DNA of 53,724 nucleotides from Candidatus Nanopelagicaceae bacterium (lineage in GTDB: Bacteria; Actinomycetota; Actinomycetes; Nanopelagicales; Nanopelagicaceae). Below are positions 36,914 through 45,321 of the stretch, piece after piece. Within the stretch, counting starts at the first letter, position 1; every line of letters begins with the position of its first letter. The notes under the pieces were generated by a model. The model had not been told where the DNA came from. It did not search any database and saw only the letters and a list, made by a program, of their open reading frames with translations. The stretch spans positions 1 through 53,724 of the forward strand of contig VEQF01000007.1 of assembly GCA_018883365.1 (NCBI GenBank). Direction: 5' to 3'. The translations under genes were made by a program, and so were the position numbers.

Positions 36914-37959
36914 TGGTCCTCTTTTTCACTTGGTTCTGCATCAATTTGATCTATTGGCTTTATCCCTAGGTAGGTTAGTACCGCAAGGACCCGACGATGA
37001 TTTTCGTCCCCAGCTTTCAATTCCAACTTGCTTAGGATATTCGAAATATGTTTTTCTACCGAACCCTCTGTTATATAGAGAGATTTGGCAATACCGGCAT
37101 TTGATTTACCTTGCGCCATCAAGGCCAAAATTTCGCGTTCTCGATTTGATAGTTCAGAAAGCTTAGGCTGCAGAGATTCTTTATCCATAGCTTCTCTGAC
37201 TTCGCGCTCACTGACTTGCCTTCTACCTTTAAACTTCTTAAGAAAATTCTCAAATTGCGGCAATAACGATCCGGAGAGAAATCCATCGACTAGCTGTGCG
37301 GTAGCTCTAGCAATTCTAGGGATAAGCAAAATTGCCAAAATGGTTAGCAGTATCCCAATAGCCAGTCCAGGATATGAGTCAAGATTCCAAGACAAAACAC
37401 CGCTATCAATCACAACTCCCTCAGCGTTAGATTCACCAAACTCGAGACGAATTTGGCCTGAATCAGCTATAAATCTAATGCTGCCGACAAACTTTTCACC
37501 TGCGTCCACAACCTCAAAAGTGCGGCTGAAGTTTGAAAAGGCGATTACGCCGACCACGCCGAGAATAACCAGCACTCCGGATAGTCCAGTCACCACCAAT
37601 ACAAATGCAATAAGCGACCAGAAAAATCCGATGAATATGTAAATGATCGCCATCCAGCTGCGTATAGATGTGATTCTCTCTTTGGCTCCATCCCAGGAGA
37701 AGAAAGGATGTCTAAACCAGTTCTCTGTAATCGGAAAATCAGTCCCAAGCATGAAGTTAGCTCGTCTAATCTCCCATTCTGAAACCTTTTGCATAGAGCT
37801 AAGCAGAAATAGAAAAATCAATACGGCAAGTGGGACAAATGAGCCAGATGAAAACCCGATCATCGCAAAAACAAATAAACCGACCAGGATTGGCAGTGAG
37901 GCCAAAACATAAAGAACTTCCCGTACCCGTCTAACCAACAAAGTTTTTACCGCTTTCAT
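36910..37959 (-). CDS. membrane sensor fused to LuxR-type DNA-binding domain
   Basis: 349 aa. Residues 13-140 have two pairs of hydrophobic helices (about 14-33, 41-55, 103-122, 126-143) separated by a basic, Trp-rich loop (NWFRHPFFSWDGAKERITSIRSW), like the 'putative sensor' domain of actinobacterial histidine kinases. A short extracytoplasmic part (150-195), one more helix (198-214) and a cytoplasmic linker lead to a LuxR/GerE helix-turn-helix at about 267-333 (LSNREREILALMAQGKSNAGIAKSLYITEGSVEKHISNILSKL). Neither a histidine-kinase core nor a receiver domain is present. It lies at the head of the ABC exporter operon with ATGA overlap, so it probably controls it. Confidence 0.85.
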   Translation of the reverse strand: MKAVKTLLVRRVREVLYVLASLPILVGLFVFAMIGFSSGSFVPLAVLIFLFLLSSMQKVSEWEIRRANFMLGTDFPITENWFRHPFFSWDGAKERITSIRSWMAIIYIFIGFFWSLIAFVLVVTGLSGVLVILGVVGVIAFSNFSRTFEVVDAGEKFVGSIRFIADSGQIRLEFGESNAEGVVIDSGVLSWNLDSYPGLAIGILLTILAILLIPRIARATAQLVDGFLSGSLLPQFENFLKKFKGRRQVSEREVREAMDKESLQPKLSELSNREREILALMAQGKSNAGIAKSLYITEGSVEKHISNILSKLELKAGDENHRRVLAVLTYLGIKPIDQIDAEPSEKEDQ

Positions 37960-38050
37960 GGAAACAATTCTCGACTAATGATCTGATTATTCATAAGGGT
38001 GCTAGCAGGTGTTTCTCGCAGAAACTGATAACCCCAGCTAACCTACCCAT

Positions 38051-39643
38051 ATGAGCGCAGAGGTAATTAATCGCGGAAACGTTGTTGCAAGAAATGGCGT
38101 GGTGGCTGCGAGCCAACCGCTAGCGGTCTCAGCCGGTCTGGAAATTCTTCGTCGAGGCGGATCTGCAGCAGATGCTGCAATTGCTGTCAGTGCGGTTCTA
38201 TGTGTAGTCGAACCGGGGGCTTCGCATTTAGGTGGTGACGCATTTGTAATAACTCATCATGCATCTGATAAATCAAACCTTGCTTTTAATGGAAGTGGCG
38301 AAGCGCCCCACTCTGCAACCGCGGAGCGATTTCCAAATGTAATAGACCATCACGGGTTTCGTTCGGCAACAGTCCCGGGCTTAGTTTCAACTTGGTTTGC
38401 GATACATGAACAGTTTGGCGTACTGCCAATGTCAGATTTACTAGCACCGGCAATTGAATATGCCCAGTCTGGTTTCCCAGCAAATAATGGCTTCCTCCGA
38501 AGAATGAAGCACCATCTTAAGCTCTACCCAGATACAAAGGTTTTTGAAACTCTTGGGATTCCCACCACAATAGAACTCGGCGATTTGGTAACACAGCCAT
38601 ATTTAGCCAACTCTCTGATTCAGATTTCAGAGCGCGGTAGATCGGCTTTTTACGCTGGAGAGATTGCGGAAAAACTAATTAATGCAACCAATGGCTGGTT
38701 TAATCATCAGGATTTACTACAACACCACACCCGCGTTTCAGCTCCATTAACAGTTTCTTATCGCGACTTTTATGTTCATGGTCAACCTCCACCAAGTCAG
38801 GGAATGATTCTGTTAGAAGAGTTAAAGATTGTCGAAGGTTTCAACCTTACTAACTTGTCAGAATCCGAGCAGATTCATTTGATGGTTGAGGCAAAAAAAT
38901 TAGCCTTTGAAGATCGCTACCGTGTTCTAGGCGATCCCGAACATCTCGAGGTGAATGTCGAGGAATTACTATCTGATGAACATGCCGCGAAACGACGGGC
39001 GCAAATATCTGTTGACAAAGCAAATGTTCAACCAAGCAAAGAAAATCAAGAAGGCAGTGACACCACTTATTTCCTAGTAGCCGATCGTGATGGAAATGCT
39101 CTGTCCTGGATTCAAAGTGTTTTCCATGGCTTTGGTGCCTCGTGGGCGATTCCAGAAACCGGAATCATTATGAACAATCGTCTGACTGGATTCTCTTTAG
39201 ATCAGAAATCCCCCAATTTCATTACTCCAGGCAAGAGACCGGCTCATACTTTGAATGCATGGACTATTACTCGAAAAGATGGATCACTAAGTCACGTTGG
39301 AGGAACCCCTGGAGCAAATGTTCAGGTTCAAACAAATCTGCAGTTGATTGTTAATGCAATCGATTTTGGATTGAATCCGCAGCAAAACGCGGAAGCTCCT
39401 CGTTGGCAGCATTTGAATAAACCAAGTGAAACTTCACTAAATGAAAACTTTGATGGGGTGCTTCAAATCGAAGGAAGGTATCCTCAGGAAATTCAAGCGG
39501 ATCTAGAGCGAAAAGGTCACTCCGTTCAACGACTCTCTGATTATGGCCATGGTTCTGCGGTACAGATTCTTCACGTGCTAGAAAATGGAACCTACATGGC
39601 GGGTTCAGACCCGCGCAGTGAAGGTCATGCTGCGGGCATTTAG
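38051..39643 (+). CDS. ggt: gamma-glutamyltransferase family protein
   Basis: 530 aa Ntn-hydrolase that cleaves gamma-glutamyl bonds; the precursor self-cleaves before a Thr. The cut site should be T338 in EGSDTTYFLVADRDGNALSW. N-terminal AVSAVLCVVEPGASHLGGDAF and the GGTPGANVQVQTNLQLI segment near the C-terminus are typical. No signal peptide is seen, so it is probably cytosolic, unlike E. coli Ggt. TAACCT (38039-38044) lies exactly 6 bases before the ATG. The substrate may be other than glutathione, since actinobacteria use mycothiol. Confidence 0.9.
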   Translation: MSAEVINRGNVVARNGVVAASQPLAVSAGLEILRRGGSAADAAIAVSAVLCVVEPGASHLGGDAFVITHHASDKSNLAFNGSGEAPHSATAERFPNVIDHHGFRSATVPGLVSTWFAIHEQFGVLPMSDLLAPAIEYAQSGFPANNGFLRRMKHHLKLYPDTKVFETLGIPTTIELGDLVTQPYLANSLIQISERGRSAFYAGEIAEKLINATNGWFNHQDLLQHHTRVSAPLTVSYRDFYVHGQPPPSQGMILLEELKIVEGFNLTNLSESEQIHLMVEAKKLAFEDRYRVLGDPEHLEVNVEELLSDEHAAKRRAQISVDKANVQPSKENQEGSDTTYFLVADRDGNALSWIQSVFHGFGASWAIPETGIIMNNRLTGFSLDQKSPNFITPGKRPAHTLNAWTITRKDGSLSHVGGTPGANVQVQTNLQLIVNAIDFGLNPQQNAEAPRWQHLNKPSETSLNENFDGVLQIEGRYPQEIQADLERKGHSVQRLSDYGHGSAVQILHVLENGTYMAGSDPRSEGHAAGI

Positions 39644-39661
39644 ATTCACTAGACTTAAATC

Positions 39662-40144
39662 ATGATTTCTTATGACGAACTAGGTGGCCCACTCGACCTG
39701 GTTATGGGGCTACCTTTACATCCGCTTGTAGTGCATGCCGCAGTAGTACTGGTTCCCATGGTCGCAGTAGCCGCTATTGCGATGTCTTATTGGCCCAGCT
39801 TTTCAATTCGGTATGGAAAACCAATATTAATTTTGGCAGTAGTAGCTCAGGTTTCGCTTTTCATTGCAAAAGCAAGTGGCGAGCCATTTGAAGAGAGACT
39901 TGGTAAAAACATCGAACGCCATGCCGAACTTGGCGAGATAGCACCACTGACTTTTCTCCCGTTGTTAGTTTTGCTCTTTATTCGTTGGCGCATGGATCGC
40001 TCTGGCGCAACCGTTGGATCTGCAAACATTCGTCGAATGGTTTCGATTCTCTTGGCAGTCTCGGCGCTCCTAGCTTTGGTATTTATCTACCTAACGGGAC
40101 ACTCGGGTGCTGAATCAGTGTGGGGTTGGCTGGCTAAGAATTAG
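39662..40144 (+). CDS. DUF2231-domain membrane protein
   Basis: 160 aa with four membrane helices. The family features GLPLHPLVVHAAVVLVPM near the start and TGHSGAESVWG at the end are both present, each containing a conserved His, consistent with heme or metal binding suggested for this family. TAGACT (39650-39655) stands 6 bases before the ATG. It overlaps the end of the convergent nhaA gene by 11 bases. Confidence 0.88.
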   Translation: MISYDELGGPLDLVMGLPLHPLVVHAAVVLVPMVAVAAIAMSYWPSFSIRYGKPILILAVVAQVSLFIAKASGEPFEERLGKNIERHAELGEIAPLTFLPLLVLLFIRWRMDRSGATVGSANIRRMVSILLAVSALLALVFIYLTGHSGAESVWGWLAKN

Positions 40145-41333
40145 TCTTTCTGCCCAAAGCTTTGAATGTTGCAAAGCTGATTAGACCGCTTATTAGAGAT
40201 GCCATAATTACGGCGAAAACCGCTAAATCTTGAATTGCTGGATCACTGAAGGCCAAGTTTGCAATAAAGATAGCTACGGTAAATCCGATTCCTGCTGCAC
40301 TTCCGGTGGCCAAAATGTCAGTCGCTTTTGCGTCAGAAGGCGTTTCGCCAATCCTCAAGCTCTTGGCTAGGTAAGTTGAAAGCAGCACTCCAATCGGTTT
40401 TCCAATAACCAACCCAAAGAAAATTCCCCATGCAATTTTGGAATCCACAGCGGCCTGCATGGAATCTCGAGAAATTTCAACACCGGTATTGGCAAAGGCG
40501 AAAATTGGCACAATCAGGTAGCTGGTCCAAGGATGTAATTTATTTTCTAGCCATTCAATGACTGAAACAGTGCCGTCCTCAGAATCATGAAGCTTCGCAT
40601 TCTTCTTTGGAATATTGGGTGTCATTAACCCGAGCACTACGCCAGCTAAAGTTGGATGAACGCCGCTTTTATACATGCAGTACCAAAGAGCGACACCAAG
40701 CACTACGTAAATCCAAGTTCGCTCAGAGCCCATCTTTTTGAAAGCGTAAATCCAAAAAATGGTAAAGCCAGAGGCCAGTACCCATGAGATCTCAACGCCA
40801 GTTGAATAAACCAAAGCGATTATCAAAATTGCTCCGATGTCATCGATTACCGCTAAGGCCAAGAGAAATGAGCGCAAAGATGCCACCGCATTGGTACCAA
40901 CCATAGCTAGCAAACCAACAGCCAAGGCGATGTCTGTTGCAACCGGCACTCCCCAACCCTTAGGTTCGATATCTCCAGCAATCAACAAATAAATAAACGC
41001 AGGAACAGCCATTCCGCCTAGTGCTGCGATAAAGGGCATAACCGCTTTTTTGATTGATGCTAGGTGGCCAGAACTCAACTCCCTTTTGATTTCTAGGCCG
41101 ACGACAAAGAAGAACAAGGTCATCAATATGTAATTGATGGTTTTCAAGGCTGTTAATTCGATCATCAAACCTTCGAGACCCAACTCGAAATCAAAATCTA
41201 AAACCGCGTTGTACGAGTCACGCAAAGGTGAATTTGCAATCCCCAATCCCAGAGCCGCGGCAATTAGAATCAATGCTCCGCTAGAAGATTCCCGATGCAA
41301 AAAATCCCGCAACGGTGCAATTATGCGATTCAC
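40134..41333 (-). CDS. nhaA: Na+/H+ antiporter NhaA
   Basis: 399 aa, about 12 membrane helices; exchanges internal sodium for external protons and supports pH and salt tolerance. The start FLHRESSSGALILIAAALGLGIANSPL and the ion-binding pair of Asp in ALAVIDDIGAILIIALVY (with TDIALAVGLLA earlier) are diagnostic. GTG start at 41333 with TACCTT (41345-41340) exactly 6 bases upstream, a leaderless message. Confidence 0.95.
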   Translation of the reverse strand: MNRIIAPLRDFLHRESSSGALILIAAALGLGIANSPLRDSYNAVLDFDFELGLEGLMIELTALKTINYILMTLFFFVVGLEIKRELSSGHLASIKKAVMPFIAALGGMAVPAFIYLLIAGDIEPKGWGVPVATDIALAVGLLAMVGTNAVASLRSFLLALAVIDDIGAILIIALVYSTGVEISWVLASGFTIFWIYAFKKMGSERTWIYVVLGVALWYCMYKSGVHPTLAGVVLGLMTPNIPKKNAKLHDSEDGTVSVIEWLENKLHPWTSYLIVPIFAFANTGVEISRDSMQAAVDSKIAWGIFFGLVIGKPIGVLLSTYLAKSLRIGETPSDAKATDILATGSAAGIGFTVAIFIANLAFSDPAIQDLAVFAVIMASLISGLISFATFKALGRKTNS

Positions 41334-41375
41334 AGCACAAAGGTAGCAGTTCGACTTTTCTAAGGCCCATTATTT

Positions 41376-41389
41376 GTTGAACTTTCAAC
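41376..41389. promoter_or_regulatory. putative MarR-type operator before the nitroreductase
   Basis: GTTGAACTTTCAAC, palindromic arms GTTGAA and TTCAAC. It ends 9 bases before the -10 TAAAGT (41399-41404), which is 6 bases before the GTG at 41411. The same spacing recurs at 43078 and 48691. Confidence 0.8.
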
Positions 41390-41410
41390 TATCACTGATA
41401 AAGTCGGGCT

Positions 41411-42001
41411 GTGAGTTCAAATCCAGCGAAGAAAAGTGCCGCCACCTCCCAAGAATTACATCCATTACTTCAAGAGAGGTGGAGTCCTAGGGCTTTTGAT
41501 TCTTCTCACCGAATCACCGATGATGAACTAAGCGCGATACTTGAAGCAGGACGGTGGTCACCATCCTCTAGCAACTTTCAACCTTGGCGATTTATTGTTG
41601 GTAAAAAAGGTGGCGCGAACTTTGATCTGATTTCCAAAACTCTTCAAGGTTCAAATCAGCAATGGGCCCCAAATGCTTCGGCTTACATCGTCTTGAGCGC
41701 AGTCATGGTTAATGACAACGGAACGGCTCGCCCGGTTTCACTTTACGACTCTGGAATTGCCTCTGCCTTTATGACCATGGAATCAAATCATCGAGGGTAT
41801 GCGGTCCATCAAGTTGGTGGCTTCGATAAGCATCAGATGAAAAATGTTTTCAATCTCTCGCCAGAAATTGAACCAATTGCAATACTTGTAATTGGCAAGC
41901 AAGCCAATCCTGAATCTTTAACAGATGAATCTCTAAAAGCTCGCGAAACTTCGACCCGCGCACGAAAAGAGATTTCAGAATTGATTATTGCTCGCGATTA
42001 A
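41411..42001 (+). CDS. nitroreductase-family FMN oxidoreductase
   Basis: 196 aa. The FMN-binding start LLQERWSPRAFDSSHRITDDELSAILEAGRWSPSSSNFQPWRFIVG is typical of the NfsB/MhqN-like group; the central GIASAFMTMESNHRGYAVHQVGGFD and C-terminal EIEPIAILVIG complete the fold. Likely reduces quinones or nitro compounds with NAD(P)H. GTG start with leaderless -10 TAAAGT. A perfect operator palindrome precedes it, shared with the LLM and VOC genes. It overlaps the convergent LLM gene by four bases. Confidence 0.92.
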   Translation: MSSNPAKKSAATSQELHPLLQERWSPRAFDSSHRITDDELSAILEAGRWSPSSSNFQPWRFIVGKKGGANFDLISKTLQGSNQQWAPNASAYIVLSAVMVNDNGTARPVSLYDSGIASAFMTMESNHRGYAVHQVGGFDKHQMKNVFNLSPEIEPIAILVIGKQANPESLTDESLKARETSTRARKEISELIIARD

Positions 42002-43056
42002 CTTCTTAAAGTTAGCTCTGACGCCAGCATCTCTTTGACCATTGGCACAACTTTGGTGGCATAGAGCTCGATAGATTTCATCAATTGGCTATGTGGCATA
42101 GGCCCATTGGAATACTTGAAATCAAAGCGTTGAACGCCAACAGATTTGATGGCATATGCCATTTTGCGGGCCACGGTCTCAGGAGTTCCAACATAGAAGG
42201 ATCCATGTTTAACCTCATTGATGAAATGTGCTTTAGAAGTTGGACCCCAACCACGTTCACGACCAATTCGTCCAAACATAGCTTCATAGTGTGGCCACAA
42301 CTCTTCAATCGCCTGTTCATCATTGTCGCTGATATGACCTGGAGAATGAATTGAAATCGGAAGTACTTCGTGACCAAACTCTTTCATTGCCGTGCGGTAA
42401 AGATCAGAGAACGGTGCAAATCGAGCAGGATCTCCACCAATGATTGCGATGGCTAACTTTGCATTTAACCTTGCCGCTCTAACTACAGACTCTGGGGTGC
42501 CTCCCACGCCAACACGAAGCGGTATGGAACCTCTTTCGGTTTTGGGATAAATCTCTTGATTCTTTAAAGGAGCTCTAGTTGTGCCGGACCAGGTAACGGC
42601 ATGCTCTTTCAAAATCTCTACTAACAATTCCAGTTTTTCTTCAAACAATGTTGCGTAATCTGAAAGTTCATAGCCAAACAATGGAAATGACTCTATAAAG
42701 GAACCACGACCTGCTGTGATTTCGGCTCTTCCATTTGATAGCGCGTCAATCGTGGCAAATCTTTGGTAAACCCGAACTGGATCTTCGCTGGAGAGTACTG
42801 TGACACCTGTTCCTAGTTTGATGCGATTCGTTCTGGTCGCGATTCCAGCTAAAACCGTGTCTGGTGCAGAGACTGCAAAATCATCGCGATGGTGTTCGCC
42901 GATGCTGAAGTGATCTAAACCGAGTTGGTCTGCGAAAACCGCCTGCTCAACAACATTTCTGATTGTCTGGCCAGCTGAGATGCGATTTCCTGCATCATCA
43001 TTTTGCATGTCACCAAAGGTGTCGAGTCCGAACTCCAGCTTTTCCACATCAATCAT
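41998..43056 (-). CDS. LLM-class flavin-dependent oxidoreductase
   Basis: 352 aa luciferase-like TIM barrel using FMN or F420. It begins FGLDTFGDMQNDDAGNRISAGQTIRNVVEQAVFADQLGLDHFSIGEHHRDDFAVSAPDTV, with the GEHH motif typical of this class; RAEITAGRGSFIESFPLFG and the C-terminal FDFKYSNGPMPHSQLMKSIE follow. The ATG at 43056 has TAGGGT (43068-43063) exactly 6 bases upstream, then the operator palindrome. The substrate is unknown. Confidence 0.92.
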   Translation of the reverse strand: MIDVEKLEFGLDTFGDMQNDDAGNRISAGQTIRNVVEQAVFADQLGLDHFSIGEHHRDDFAVSAPDTVLAGIATRTNRIKLGTGVTVLSSEDPVRVYQRFATIDALSNGRAEITAGRGSFIESFPLFGYELSDYATLFEEKLELLVEILKEHAVTWSGTTRAPLKNQEIYPKTERGSIPLRVGVGGTPESVVRAARLNAKLAIAIIGGDPARFAPFSDLYRTAMKEFGHEVLPISIHSPGHISDNDEQAIEELWPHYEAMFGRIGRERGWGPTSKAHFINEVKHGSFYVGTPETVARKMAYAIKSVGVQRFDFKYSNGPMPHSQLMKSIELYATKVVPMVKEMLASELTLRS

Positions 43057-43077
43057 GGGCTAACCCTATCGACTTTT

Positions 43078-43091
43078 GTTGAACTTTCAAC
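43078..43091. promoter_or_regulatory. putative MarR-type operator before the LLM oxidoreductase
   Basis: GTTGAACTTTCAAC, a perfect copy. Read in the direction of the LLM gene it ends 9 bases before the -10 TAGGGT. It lies 41 bases upstream of the -10 of the divergent photolyase gene. Confidence 0.8.
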
Positions 43092-43143
43092 TAATAGATT
43101 CTCCCAAATCGCGCCCTGCGGCATCGGGGTCTAACCTGAGGTG

Positions 43144-44616
43144 GTGAAGCGCATTCTCTACATCCCCTTTGATCATCTACACAGCAAATACGGAGTACTG
43201 CGTAATTCCAACCCGAAAGAAGACCTGGTCGTTCTCGTGGAAAGCGAGCGAATGACCACGGGCCGACCGTGGCATCCAGAAAGACTTTTCTACCTAATTT
43301 CTAGTGCGCGCCATTTTGCAAAAGAATTACAAGATGCGGGCTATCAAGTGGAGTATGTAAAGTCTAAAGACACAATCTCTGGCTTGAAAAACATCGTAAA
43401 GAGATACGGAAAGCTTCCAATTTCTTGTGCTAAACCATCATCTTTCAAACAGTACTCCGCCTTGCAGGATTTCGGTGTGGAGTTTGTTGAAAATGACTTT
43501 TTCTTAACTTCTCGGGAGTTATTTTCCTCTTGGGCCAGCTCTCAAAAAAGCCACTTGATGGAGAATTTTTACCGCAAACAGAGAGTTCGATTGAACATTT
43601 TAGTCGAGGGGACTAAGCCGGTTGGTGGCGAGTGGAATTTTGATAAAGAGAATCGACTCCCTCCCCCAAAAAATTACAAATGGCCCGCCTACTTAACTCA
43701 CGATAGAGATGAAATTGATTTAGCTGTCGCAAAAGAGCTAAATCACACACCTAAGAATTACTGGGCGACCACTCGCGCAGGTGCGAAAAAGCAATTGGAT
43801 TACTTCCTTAAGCATCACTTTGCAAACTTCGGACCTTATGAAGATGCGGTCACAACAGAGAATTGGGCCTTGCATCATTCTTTAGTTAGCCCCTACATAA
43901 ACAACGGCTTGCTACATCCATCAGAGGTCATCTCAGCGGCATTAAAAAGATTTGAAAAGGGAGACATTCCAATCGCCTCCGCTGAAGCATTTATTAGGCA
44001 AATCATTGGCTGGCGCGAATATGTAAATGGAATGTATTGGTTTTTAGGCGAGGAATACCGTTCAAATAATCAGCTCAATGCCAAGCAAAACTTACCGGTG
44101 TTTTTCCGTGATTCATCTAAAACTCAAATGAACTGCATGCGTAACGTGATTTCAGATATCGAAGAAAGAGCCTGGGTGCACCACATCCCCCGCCTCATGA
44201 TTCTCAGTAACTTTGCTTTGATTTCAGGCATAAACCCGCAGCAATACTTGGATTGGATGCGTGAGGTTTTTGTAGATGCAACAGATTGGGTAATGGTTCC
44301 AAATGTAATTGGAATGGGGGTTCATGCCGATGGCGGAACCATGATGACCAAGCCTTATGCGGCAGGCGGTGCTTACATCTCAAGAATGACTAACTACTGC
44401 AAGGGATGTTTCTTTGACCCGAAGAAAAGAACTGGCGAAGACGCCTGTCCATTTACAACCCTGTACTGGGATTTCTTGGATCGAAATCGAGAAGGCTTCT
44501 CACGTAATCATCGCATCGCACAACAATTGCGTGGCCTTGATCGACTTAGTGATTTACCGGAGCTACGGGTCCGCGCAAAAGAAGTAATTAAGCGCAGTGG
44601 CGAGGGAACGCTTTAG
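43144..44616 (+). CDS. iron-sulfur bacterial cryptochrome/photolyase (PhrB/FeS-BCP type)
   Basis: 490 aa. The photolyase-related N-terminal domain (RILYIPFDHLHSKYG...VLVESERMTTGRPWHPERLFYLISSARHF) is followed by the helical FAD domain (EAFIRQIIGWREYVNGMYW, then DATDWVMVPNVIGMGVHADGG). Four cysteines, C331, C419, C422 and C435, have the same 88-3-13 spacing as the [4Fe-4S] ligands of Agrobacterium PhrB, a (6-4) photolyase. Of two adjacent GTG codons, the one at 43144 has TAACCT exactly 6 bases before it. Confidence 0.93.
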   Translation: MKRILYIPFDHLHSKYGVLRNSNPKEDLVVLVESERMTTGRPWHPERLFYLISSARHFAKELQDAGYQVEYVKSKDTISGLKNIVKRYGKLPISCAKPSSFKQYSALQDFGVEFVENDFFLTSRELFSSWASSQKSHLMENFYRKQRVRLNILVEGTKPVGGEWNFDKENRLPPPKNYKWPAYLTHDRDEIDLAVAKELNHTPKNYWATTRAGAKKQLDYFLKHHFANFGPYEDAVTTENWALHHSLVSPYINNGLLHPSEVISAALKRFEKGDIPIASAEAFIRQIIGWREYVNGMYWFLGEEYRSNNQLNAKQNLPVFFRDSSKTQMNCMRNVISDIEERAWVHHIPRLMILSNFALISGINPQQYLDWMREVFVDATDWVMVPNVIGMGVHADGGTMMTKPYAAGGAYISRMTNYCKGCFFDPKKRTGEDACPFTTLYWDFLDRNREGFSRNHRIAQQLRGLDRLSDLPELRVRAKEVIKRSGEGTL

Positions 44617-44991
44617 CTATTTTTGCTCCGATTGTTGTTTAGCTAATTCAGCTTTGACCTCGTCCATATTCACGTTTTTAACCGCGTTAATAAGTTCTTC
44701 AAACTGTGGCGCTGGAAGTGCTCCAGCTTCGCGATAAAGTAAAACCCCATCACGAAATGCCATTAACGTTGGAATCGATGAAATGCCAGCTGCTCCAGCT
44801 AATTGTTGCTCAGCATCAGTATCAACCTTGGCGAATGTTATTTCTGGGTGTTGCTCTGAAGCAGCCTCAAAGACTGGGCCGAACATACGGCAAGGTCCGC
44901 ACCAGGCAGCCCAAAAGTCAACAAAGACAATGCCCTGATTGCCCAAAACTGTTGACTCAAAATCTGCGTTCGTTAAATTAATCGTTGCCAA
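44617..44991 (-). CDS. trxA: thioredoxin
   Basis: 124 aa thioredoxin with redox site WCGPC (C31, C34) and the cis-Pro loop GISSIPTLMAF. A C-terminal charged extension (NVNMDEVKAELAKQQSEQK) of about 20 residues is longer than the basic fold needs. The start is TTG at 44991 with GAGGAA five bases before. It is the last gene of the sulfur operon starting at 47644, where it may reduce persulfides or disulfides made by the rhodanese proteins. Confidence 0.92.
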   Translation of the reverse strand: MATINLTNADFESTVLGNQGIVFVDFWAAWCGPCRMFGPVFEAASEQHPEITFAKVDTDAEQQLAGAAGISSIPTLMAFRDGVLLYREAGALPAPQFEELINAVKNVNMDEVKAELAKQQSEQK

Positions 44992-45027
44992 GGTAATTCC
45001 TCTTTATCTGTTCATTAATTTTATTAA

Positions 45028-45147
45028 CTAGTAAGTGCAGGTACATACCTGATCTTGTGGCACACCAGCAAGAGCTTCTTCAACATGCTGCCCACAGCCA
45101 GACCAAGTCCATTTTTTGCAGCGATCACACATTACTTTGCTACACAT
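45028..45147 (-). CDS. tiny cysteine-rich protein (copy 2)
   Basis: 39 aa: begins MCSKVMCDRCKKWTWSGCGQ and ends with a CTCTY tail. It has six more Cys besides C2, arranged CDRC, GCG and CTC, suggestive of a zinc ribbon or thiol-reactive site. It is a paralog of the gene just upstream (shared MCS, CxxCxK, TWSGCGQHV, GVP). GAGAGG ribosome binding site. I recognise the pattern as that of small hypothetical proteins with a TWxGCGxHV motif, but know no function. Confidence 0.75.
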   Translation of the reverse strand: MCSKVMCDRCKKWTWSGCGQHVEEALAGVPQDQVCTCTY

Positions 45148-45151
45148 TTTC

Positions 45152-45319
45152 TTATCCTCTCTTAAATAGTTTCGCGAAGAAACCTGGTTCTTTTGGATCA
45201 TTTGCGTGACCCTCGCAGCGTTGCGAGGCGGGAACACCACGCATTACTTCTTTAACATGTTGGCCACATCCGGACCAAGTTGTCTTGCCGCATTTGCGAC
45301 AACGCACTTGACTGCACAT
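45152..45319 (-). CDS. tiny cysteine-rich protein (copy 1)
   Basis: 55 aa, read by eye: MCSQVRCRKCGKTTWSGCGQ at the start, then HVKEVMRGVPASQRCEGHA and a basic C-terminus FFAKLFKRG. Cys at 2, 7, 10, 18 and 35 and His at 21 and 38 could bind zinc. It begins two bases after the stop of the CoA-disulfide reductase gene and ends four bases before copy 2, so the three are one operon. The C-terminal 17 residues are absent in copy 2. Confidence 0.78.
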   Translation of the reverse strand: MCSQVRCRKCGKTTWSGCGQHVKEVMRGVPASQRCEGHANDPKEPGFFAKLFKRG

Positions 45320-45321
45320 CT

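Noticed and set aside
37085-37642. 185-codon plus-strand ORF antisense to the LuxR-type regulator
   Set aside because: Low-complexity Ser/Thr/Pro-rich product and no start signal; the minus frame contains a clear helix-turn-helix.
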